Source: Bacillota bacterium
GTDB lineage: Bacteria > Bacillota_G > SHA-98 > UBA4971
Length of the DNA stretch: 6,322 nt
Assembly: GCA_012512055.1 (NCBI GenBank)
Contig: JAAZEW010000180.1
Span: forward strand, 1 to 6,322
Direction of reading: 5' to 3'
Part shown: positions 1 to 4,687 of the stretch, piece after piece
Numbering within the stretch: position 1 is the stretch's first letter
Layout of the letters: each line of letters opens with the position of its first letter
Notes under the pieces: model-generated
What the model saw: only the letters and a program-made list of their open reading frames with translations
Told to the model about the DNA's origin: nothing
Databases searched by the model: none
Translations under genes and position numbers: made by a program

Positions 1-703
1 CCTTGAGCCCGGGATTCGCCATAAGCTCACGGAACATATCAGTCGCCACATTCTTCAGCCCGGCGATATCAGCTACAGGCACACTTCGAGTCCCCCTCAC
101 AGCAATAGCTTTGAGGTTCTTGGACCCCATGACAGCTCCCATTCCACACCTGCCTGCCTGACGGCCAAAATCGTGATTTATACATGCAAACACGACACCG
201 GCTTCGCCTGCAGGGCCTATCGTGGCAATTTGAAATTCGTCCCCTAACTCTTCTTTCAGGATTTCTTCAGTCTTTATCGCGCCTTGCCCCCAAAGGTGAT
301 CCGCGCCTCGGATCTCCACTCGATCATCATCGATCAGAAGATAACACGAGGTTTCGGCTTTGCCCCCCACAATAATCGCGTCTATCCCGGCGTACTTAAG
401 TTCCCCTGCCAGGTGCCCCCCGATATTACTGTCACCGTAAAGGCCGGTAGCCGGACTCTTTGCTGAGATACTGGTTTTTGCCCCACTGGGCAAAAACAAC
501 CCTGCAAATGGGCCTGACGCGAAGACGAGTATGTTGTGAGGCCCGTAAGGGTCAGCGCCCGGCGGGACTTCTTTGTAAACATAGTAAGCGCCAAATCCCC
601 TACCGCCTATATAATTGTGAACCAGCTCTTCAGTAAGGGGTTCATACGAAACTTCTCCGAAAGACAAATCCACCCGGAGAATATTGCCTGCATATCCGTA
701 CAT
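1..703 (-). CDS. Aldehyde:ferredoxin oxidoreductase (AOR) family, tungstopterin catalytic subunit, N-terminal part
   Basis: I translated this frame by hand: it is open from an ATG at 703 to the left edge and gives 234 residues, so the C-terminal part lies outside the window (family members are about 600 residues). AOR-family enzymes oxidise aldehydes or related substrates at a tungsten bis-pterin site and reduce ferredoxin. The start MYGYAGNILRVDLSFGE is the typical family N-terminus. Further family motifs are IGGRGFGAYY (residues 32-41), SGPFAGLFLPSGAKTSIS (63-80), NIGGHLAGELKYAG (93-106) and AGRCGMGAVMGSKNLKAI (183-200), the last being the conserved pterin-contact region. The [4Fe-4S]-ligating cysteines of the C-terminal domains are not in view. 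The ATG directly abuts the TAG of the polyferredoxin gene, and GGAGGTG at 713-719 is its ribosome site, so translation of the pair is probably coupled. The family is certain; the aldehyde used is not known. Confidence 0.95.
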   Translation of the reverse strand, partial: MYGYAGNILRVDLSFGEVSYEPLTEELVHNYIGGRGFGAYYVYKEVPPGADPYGPHNILVFASGPFAGLFLPSGAKTSISAKSPATGLYGDSNIGGHLAGELKYAGIDAIIVGGKAETSCYLLIDDDRVEIRGADHLWGQGAIKTEEILKEELGDEFQIATIGPAGEAGVVFACINHDFGRQAGRCGMGAVMGSKNLKAIAVRGTRSVPVADIAGLKNVATDMFRELMANPGLK

Positions 704-1120
704 CTAATCCGCCACCTCCCCCTTATCCTTATCGCCGGTTGCAAGCCTCCCTAGGATTCCTCTCGGGCAAAGCCTCTCGCACTCCCCGCACAAGATGCAT
801 TTTATCGGGTGATCCACGTCCGGATGAGTAAACATGGCGCCTTTCGGACACGCGTCCACGCAAACTCCACAGTTCGTGCACAGCTCGGGATCGATTGTAA
901 CAACTCCCGAAGCTACGCTGATTGCGTCCAAGGGACATGCGTCTATACATTCGCCGCACTGGTCGCAGACAATGACCTCGTATCTGGCTTCAGTAAACAG
1001 CTTAGACACTATCCTTATGCCGGCTTTCTTCGGATTGTTCTCCCCGAAATTGGCTACGGAACAGACCACTTGACAAAGCTTACATCCTGTGCACCGTAGC
1101 ATGTCTATATCTATCCCCAT
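704..1120 (-). CDS. Polyferredoxin with four [4Fe-4S] clusters, probable AorA-like electron-transfer subunit of the adjacent AOR
   Basis: This 138-residue soluble protein has no signal peptide or membrane segment. Sixteen cysteines fall in four CxxCxxCxxxC motifs: C10/13/16/20 (CTGCKLCQVVC), C52/55/58/62 (CDQCGECIDACP), C81/84/87/91 (CTNCGVCVDACP) and C108/111/114/118 (CILCGECERLCP). That predicts four [4Fe-4S] clusters. The only long spacing is between motifs 1 and 2 (31 residues), the layout of the DmsB/HycB/AorA class of electron-transfer subunits. In heterotrimeric bacterial AOR (Aromatoleum type) such a four-cluster subunit partners the tungsten subunit. Here it sits directly before the AOR gene with no bases between stop and start, so the same partnership is very likely. 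The ATG at 1120 is supported by AGGGAGGT at 1127-1134, six bases upstream. The electron acceptor is not shown. Confidence 0.93.
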   Translation of the reverse strand: MGIDIDMLRCTGCKLCQVVCSVANFGENNPKKAGIRIVSKLFTEARYEVIVCDQCGECIDACPLDAISVASGVVTIDPELCTNCGVCVDACPKGAMFTHPDVDHPIKCILCGECERLCPRGILGRLATGDKDKGEVAD

Positions 1121-1126
1121 ACTGAT

Positions 1127-1134
1127 ACCTCCCT
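1127..1134 (-). promoter_or_regulatory. Strong ribosome binding site for the polyferredoxin gene
   Basis: The minus strand reads AGGGAGGT, then six bases, then the ATG at 1118-1120. It is a near-consensus Shine-Dalgarno and fixes the start. It lies in the 48-base gap (1121-1168) after the DAO-family gene. I see no hairpin with a T-tract in that gap, so readthrough from upstream is plausible. Confidence 0.8.
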
Positions 1135-1168
1135 GCCTGCCAAGAGAGTCGTAAGACCATCAACCCCC

Positions 1169-2356
1169 TCACACGACTGACGGTTCGATCACCAGTTCCC
1201 CGCGTTCAAACCTTCCTAAGTCAAGCCCGTGAATGTCAATGGAAGGCCTTTCATCACACACGATTTCACTGATAAGCTTGCCGGTCACAGGCCCCAACAT
1301 AAACCCGTGCCCCGAAAACCCACATGCCAGATAGAACCCTTCACATGGTGTGCTTCCCAGGATTGGATGGGCATCAGGCGTCATGTCGTATAGCCCGGCC
1401 CACTGCCTGACCACTGACAACCCCCTCACCGGAGGTAATACCTTCGTTATTTCCTCCGCCATTTCAACCAAGAACTCCCGGGTGGAAGAAATTGAGAACC
1501 CCGGTTTCTCTTTGGGATCCCCCATACCCATGATAAAACTTCCGTGAGGAGTCTGCTGACAGTAAAATCGCCTGGAAAAGGACATCACCATCGGGCCCAG
1601 AACCGGATCTACAGGTTCTGTTACAAGGATTTGGTGCCGCTCAGGATAGAACGGAATATCCAAGCCTACCATTTTGGCGACTGCTCCCGAGTACGGCCCT
1701 GCAGCGTTAATCACTACCTTGGCCTCAATCGTTCCTCTGTTAGTTCGTACACTCTCAACTTTTCCGGAACGAGTCCCGATCTCACAAGCTTCGGTGAAAG
1801 TATGTATCGTGACGCCCAGCCTCTTTGCAGCAGTAGCATAAGCGTACGTAACATGAAAAGGATTAGCATGGCCGTCTGTAGGACAGAATGTGGCCAAGTA
1901 GATACCGTCGGTGTTCAGTATTGGGACGATTTCCCCGGCTTCCTCCGGAGTAAGGAGGCTGACCGGTATACCCAGCTTATGTTGGAGTTTGACGTTCTCC
2001 CTAAACTGATCCGCTTCTCGGCGGGTGTATGCTAACAGAAGATACCCGCCCTGTTTGAACTCTATACTCCTTGAATAACCCAACTCCTCATCCATTCTTT
2101 CGAATGCCCTGACGCTGTCAACAGACAGGAGGCAGTTGAGTTTAGTGCCCCATTGCTGCCTGACCCCGGCTCCGCAACGCCCTGTGGAACCGGAAGCCAA
2201 GTAAGACTTCTCCAGAAGCGCCACGCGGCCGAACCCCTTCTTCGCCAGATGGTACGCGATAGACGTACCGATAACGCCGCCACCGATAACCACTGCATCA
2301 GCAGTCTTTGGCGGATTGCCGGACGTCCCGGGTGACACGGTTCTAGCGTAAGTCAT
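1169..2356 (-). CDS. DAO-family FAD-dependent oxidoreductase (glycine/sarcosine oxidase, HcnC, proline dehydrogenase beta type), probable catalytic subunit
   Basis: This 395-residue protein belongs to the D-amino-acid oxidase superfamily (PF01266), whose members remove hydride from the carbon next to an amino-acid or amine nitrogen. The FAD Rossmann motif is AVVIGGGVIGTSIAYHLAKKG (residues 21-41, GxGxxG at 25-30), followed by the acidic strand end LLEK (47-50) and the GSTGRCGAGVRQQW segment (56-69) seen in SoxB-like enzymes. Near the C-terminus, DAHPILG and CGFSGHGFMLGP are also typical of the sarcosine-oxidase-beta/HcnC group. About 390 residues is the normal family length. I place the start at ATG 2356: AGGTGAT lies at 2361-2367 with a four-base gap, and the open frame further upstream (to 2560) only duplicates coding space of the preceding gene. 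The gene overlaps the BFD-like gene by 14 bases. Its four neighbours are Fe-S and FAD partners, so a multi-subunit dehydrogenase is likelier than an O2-using oxidase. Glycine, sarcosine, proline, hydroxyproline and opines are all possible substrates. Confidence 0.93.
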   Translation of the reverse strand: MTYARTVSPGTSGNPPKTADAVVIGGGVIGTSIAYHLAKKGFGRVALLEKSYLASGSTGRCGAGVRQQWGTKLNCLLSVDSVRAFERMDEELGYSRSIEFKQGGYLLLAYTRREADQFRENVKLQHKLGIPVSLLTPEEAGEIVPILNTDGIYLATFCPTDGHANPFHVTYAYATAAKRLGVTIHTFTEACEIGTRSGKVESVRTNRGTIEAKVVINAAGPYSGAVAKMVGLDIPFYPERHQILVTEPVDPVLGPMVMSFSRRFYCQQTPHGSFIMGMGDPKEKPGFSISSTREFLVEMAEEITKVLPPVRGLSVVRQWAGLYDMTPDAHPILGSTPCEGFYLACGFSGHGFMLGPVTGKLISEIVCDERPSIDIHGLDLGRFERGELVIEPSVV

Positions 2357-2660
2357 TGCTATCACCTTCAACAATGCCGCCGAGACGGATAGGCTTCGTG
2401 GGAGGCCTATACCTTGTCGGCGCCACCTTGTCCACCTTCTCTCCCAAAGCCTTTGAAATCTCAGCGAGCAACAGCTCACGGCATGTGCGCCCTTGGCATG
2501 GCCCCATGCCGCACCTGGAAATCCTCTTAATCTCCTCTGCAGTGGTGTAGCCTTCCGCAATTAAAGCCCGGATTTCCTTCTGAGTTATATCTTCACAGCG
2601 GCAAATCAAAGTACGCTCAGATACATCCGTCATCTCTTTGTTAGGTTTCTTATCTCGCAA
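2343..2660 (-). CDS. Stand-alone BFD-like [2Fe-2S]-binding protein
   Basis: A small protein of about 105 residues carrying the bacterioferritin-associated-ferredoxin-like domain (Fer2_BFD type). From the TTG start the motif is CRCEDIT with C20 and C22, then KRISRCGMGPCQGRTC with C50, C55 and C60. In HcnB, OoxA and SoxA relatives this CxC...GMGPCQGRxC domain is fused to the C-terminus of the FAD subunit; here it is a separate gene. The likely [2Fe-2S] ligands are C20, C22, C55 and C60, with C50 as an extra cysteine. I choose TTG 2660 because GGGAGGG (2668-2674) lies seven bases upstream. A GTG at 2678 in the same frame (111 residues) has a weaker site, and ATG 2633 has none. The TTG start overlaps the preceding [4Fe-4S] gene by 11 bases. 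The Arg/Pro/Lys-rich tail after residue 75 is not recognisable. Its probable role is relaying electrons between the two flavoproteins or out of the complex. Confidence 0.9.
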   Translation of the reverse strand: MRDKKPNKEMTDVSERTLICRCEDITQKEIRALIAEGYTTAEEIKRISRCGMGPCQGRTCRELLLAEISKALGEKVDKVAPTRYRPPTKPIRLGGIVEGDSNDLR

Positions 2661-3135
2661 GTGAAGTCCCTCCCACACGAATATGCCTCACATCCATAGC
2701 AAGAGCCCGAGGTATCTCCACCCACACTACAGGGGTTCTATCATGCCTTTTGGTGTTTTCCACCTTCACCACCTTAGCCTCGCATAACTCGGCTCCGTCT
2801 CTTGAAAGGCCCTTTACCTGTTGTCCTTTATGAGGGAGGGGGATAAACTCATAAGGAATCCTGACAACTGCAAGGCCGTCCTCCCGTGTTTCATCCACAA
2901 CGAATATGGCTTGCCCCGGACAGACAGAGATACACCTTCCACACCCATTACACTTGGTGAAGTCTATTTCAGGTAGGCTGTTGATATCATCAAAAGCCTG
3001 TATCGCCCCTTGATTGCATGCCTCGTGACAGGGGTCACAGGGAATTTCCTGAAAGCATTCTATTACCACCACCGGGCCTTTGCCTCGCCTCTCTGCGTCC
3101 GGAATCATACGAGAATCCCTGCAACTCTCAGTCAA
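2650..3135 (-). CDS. Two-cluster [4Fe-4S] ferredoxin-like protein with a C-terminal extension
   Basis: A 161-residue soluble protein. Residues 24-80 form a ferredoxin-like domain. The second motif is canonical (C62/C65/C68/C72, CNGCGRCISVCPGQAI). The first is unusual: C27-x5-C33-x2-C36-x3-C40 (ECFQEIPCDPCHEAC) in place of CxxCxxCxxxC. Two [4Fe-4S] clusters are expected, with C27 probably acting as the displaced first ligand. Residues 85-161 have no cysteines beyond C117, are rich in beta-forming residues, and match no domain I can name. This kind of protein is encoded beside HcnB-like and DAO-like genes in anaerobes, so I infer that it is the electron-output subunit of that dehydrogenase. The TTG at 3135 is preferred because GGGGGTG (3143-3149) lies seven bases upstream. 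An ATG at 3108 (152 residues) with AGGGA upstream is a credible alternative. The gene overlaps the upstream FAD gene by eight bases. Confidence 0.92.
   Translation of the reverse strand: MTESCRDSRMIPDAERRGKGPVVVIECFQEIPCDPCHEACNQGAIQAFDDINSLPEIDFTKCNGCGRCISVCPGQAIFVVDETREDGLAVVRIPYEFIPLPHKGQQVKGLSRDGAELCEAKVVKVENTKRHDRTPVVWVEIPRALAMDVRHIRVGGTSLAR
2668..2674 (-). promoter_or_regulatory. Ribosome binding site that decides the start of the BFD-like gene
   Basis: The minus strand reads GGGAGGG, seven bases before an in-frame TTG at 2658-2660. The site lies within the 3' end of the upstream [4Fe-4S] gene and after the alternative GTG (2676-2678). This favours the TTG as the true start. Confidence 0.6.
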
Positions 3136-4240
3136 ATACCCTCACCCCCTCTGTGAGTGTCATGAGCTTTGCTATCCCTTGCCTCACCTTTTGGCCTGTC
3201 GGGCCTTGCCTGAATATCCTTAACTCTGCCTTCGCCCGGCTGAGCCTCTCTTCAAAATCATCCGTCTTGTAGCCCAGGGACTCTGCTGCCGACAGGCCTG
3301 CGATTGTGCCTTCTATCATTGCAGAAGACGCCTCTTCTATCCCTGCTAAGTCTCCGGCGATAAACACTCCCGGGCGGGTGGTCTCATAATTCTCGTTGCG
3401 AAGCGGTGTATATCCGCCAAGCTCTGACACATAGCCCATCTTACAGCCTACCTGCCATAGGAGCTCTGTAAGTGGCGAAAGGCCTACTGCAAGACAAATA
3501 GTATCTGCTTCAAAATAACGCTCTGAACCCGGGATAGGTTGAAACTCAGGGTCCAGCGCCCACACAGTGGCGCCCTCAACTGCCTCGGTTCCATGGGCTG
3601 CCTTTATCGTATGAGAAGTAAGGATAGGAATGCCTGCCCTTTGGATTTTACGAGCATGCACATGATATCCTCCCACATGAGGCATTGCCTCTAACACTGC
3701 AACCACAGATACGCCTGCTTGCAGCAACTGATAACTGACAATAAGGCCGATATTGCCTGCGCCAATCATCAACACCTGATTTCCGGGCCTGACTCCGTAA
3801 ACGTTCATGAGCGTCTGCGCAGCCCCGGCGCCATACACTCCGGGAAGGTCATTGTTTTCAAAAAGAAGCATCCTTTCGGAAGCCCCGGTAGCACAGACAA
3901 CCCGCTCCGGCTTAAGGAACCGAATGGAATCGTCTTTCTCGATAGCCAGCGCCCCATCATCGTAAAACCCCACAACTTGCGAATCGCACAACACGTTCAC
4001 TGATGAACCCCTTAGCAGCTCATCTGAAAGGAGTTTTGCAATGTCAATACCCCGGATCCCGGCAAATTGCCCTCTGGAGCCGAAAAACTTATGGGTCTGC
4101 TTCACAAGCTGGCCCCCGAGGTGCACCCCGGAATCCACGATTGTTACGCAGGCCCCCATATCGCGAGCTGAGATAGCTGCTTTGAGCCCTGCGGGCCCTG
4201 CTCCAACTACACATATTTCAGTTGTCAGCAAGGAGGACAC
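3128..4240 (-). CDS. HcnB/OoxA-like FAD-dependent oxidoreductase (pyridine nucleotide-disulfide oxidoreductase fold)
   Basis: A 370-residue two-dinucleotide-domain flavoprotein. The N-terminal FAD motif is ICVVGAGPAGLKAA (residues 9-22), followed by LGGQLVKQTHKFFGS (41-55), close to the HcnB and L-proline dehydrogenase alpha pattern. VVCATGASER (114-123) is the ATG motif. VLMIGAGNIGLIVSYQLL (156-173) begins the second nucleotide domain, and PGVFIAGDLAGIEEASSAMIEG (290-311) is the closing FAD motif. In the Pyrococcus L-proline dehydrogenase alpha subunit the second domain holds ATP rather than NAD, so NAD(P) use should not be assumed here. Relatives carry a BFD domain at the C-terminus; this protein ends without it, and a separate gene two positions downstream supplies it. 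The frame opens at GTG 4240, with AAAGGG four bases upstream. An in-frame TTG at 4231 has AAGG nine bases upstream and may be the real start. The gene overlaps the [2Fe-2S] gene by 23 or 14 bases accordingly. It probably passes electrons from the catalytic subunit to the Fe-S proteins. Confidence 0.94.
   Translation of the reverse strand: MSSLLTTEICVVGAGPAGLKAAISARDMGACVTIVDSGVHLGGQLVKQTHKFFGSRGQFAGIRGIDIAKLLSDELLRGSSVNVLCDSQVVGFYDDGALAIEKDDSIRFLKPERVVCATGASERMLLFENNDLPGVYGAGAAQTLMNVYGVRPGNQVLMIGAGNIGLIVSYQLLQAGVSVVAVLEAMPHVGGYHVHARKIQRAGIPILTSHTIKAAHGTEAVEGATVWALDPEFQPIPGSERYFEADTICLAVGLSPLTELLWQVGCKMGYVSELGGYTPLRNENYETTRPGVFIAGDLAGIEEASSAMIEGTIAGLSAAESLGYKTDDFEERLSRAKAELRIFRQGPTGQKVRQGIAKLMTLTEGVRVFD
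3143..3149 (-). promoter_or_regulatory. Ribosome binding site for the [4Fe-4S] gene, supporting a TTG start
   Basis: The minus strand here is part of AGGGGGTGA, which differs at one base from the consensus AGGAGGTGA. It sits about seven bases before TTG 3133-3135 and inside the end of the upstream FAD gene, as expected for translational coupling. Confidence 0.55.
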
Positions 4241-4553
4241 CCTTCCCTTTTTGAGTTATTACATTCATGCCTTCTCGTAATCTCTCAACACATACCCTGA
4301 CGTTAGGCCGTCCATCCACTGTCATCAGGCATGACGAGCAATTCCCGATAGCGCAAAAAAAGCCCCGTGGCCTCTTCAGCTCAGGACTTTCTCTTAAAAC
4401 TCGTACACCTGCTGCATGTAAGGCACAGGCTATTGGTTCGCCTTCATACCCCTCAAGCTCTTTCCCGTCAAACGTAAAGCGAACAATCCTACCCTCCCTA
4501 AACTCAAGTATCGGATGGCGTTTAATCCTACCATCATCCATAACGCGGCCCAT
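4218..4553 (-). CDS. HcnA-like [2Fe-2S]-binding protein, small subunit of the amine dehydrogenase
   Basis: A soluble protein of 111 residues (107 from the second ATG) with a plant-type ferredoxin fold (Fer2_4 family). The ligand set is C67-x4-C72-x2-C75-x12-C88 in FFCAIGNCSSCLMTVDG...VRVC. The preceding FTFDGKELEGYEGEPIACAL (residues 26-45) and GVRVLRES (49-56) are typical of HcnA, the SoxA N-terminal domain and D-hydroxyproline dehydrogenase gamma. C43 is extra. In related complexes this subunit carries electrons beside the HcnB-like FAD subunit, whose gene follows and overlaps it. It is the first gene after the spacer from recN, hence the likely operon leader. The start is uncertain: GAAGGG directly touches ATG 4553, leaving no spacing, while an in-frame ATG at 4541 has that sequence 12 bases upstream. 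The shorter form may be the real one. Confidence 0.93.
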   Translation of the reverse strand: MGRVMDDGRIKRHPILEFREGRIVRFTFDGKELEGYEGEPIACALHAAGVRVLRESPELKRPRGFFCAIGNCSSCLMTVDGRPNVRVCVERLREGMNVITQKGKGVLLADN

Positions 4554-4687
4554 CCCTTCAATGGATAAAATTAATGTGGCATGACATAAGACCGGTATCC
4601 AAGGTAGATACGGAGGTCAAGACGCATTGACTTATTTATTCGAGATATCAGTGGGATTTCCTTCGTGAAGCGAGGCAATTTGACTGT
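4554..4687. other. Spacer between recN and the dehydrogenase operon
   Basis: This stretch of 134 bases holds no gene. It is the only gap large enough for a promoter for the six downstream genes. A TTGACC on the minus strand (plus-strand 4615-4620) resembles a -35 box, but 17 bases later the sequence is TACCGG, a poor -10. I see no hairpin followed by a T-run, so a recN terminator is not apparent and readthrough from recN is possible. Confidence 0.4.
4595..4611. repeat. Short inverted repeat, GTATC / GATAC
   Basis: GTATC (4595-4599) and GATAC (4607-4611) are perfect inverted arms around a seven-base centre, about 42 to 58 bases upstream of the [2Fe-2S] start and just downstream of the TTGACC box. 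The position would suit an operator, but five-base arms occur easily by chance and there is no T-tract for a terminator. Confidence 0.25.

Noticed and set aside
184..754. Several short open frames of 60-72 residues on both strands at the left end
   Set aside because: The AOR reading frame is unbroken through positions 1-703 with family motifs throughout; the others have no recognisable content.
729..1099. Short open frames overlapping the polyferredoxin
   Set aside because: The sixteen-cysteine frame accounts for this DNA; the other frames lack motifs and have no convincing ribosome sites.
1544..2035. Plus-strand open frame of 163 residues
   Set aside because: It lies wholly antisense to the DAO-family gene, matches no known domain, and its composition is what a reverse-strand shadow gives.
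2357..2560. Upstream extension of the DAO-family protein by 68 residues to an ATG at 2560
   Set aside because: The extension is Arg/Trp-rich with no family resemblance, overlaps the well-supported BFD-like coding sequence, and a good ribosome site precedes the ATG at 2356.
4661..4670. Small hairpin CTTCGTGAAG after the recN stop as a terminator
   Set aside because: The stem is only four base pairs with a two-base loop and no T-run follows on the minus strand.
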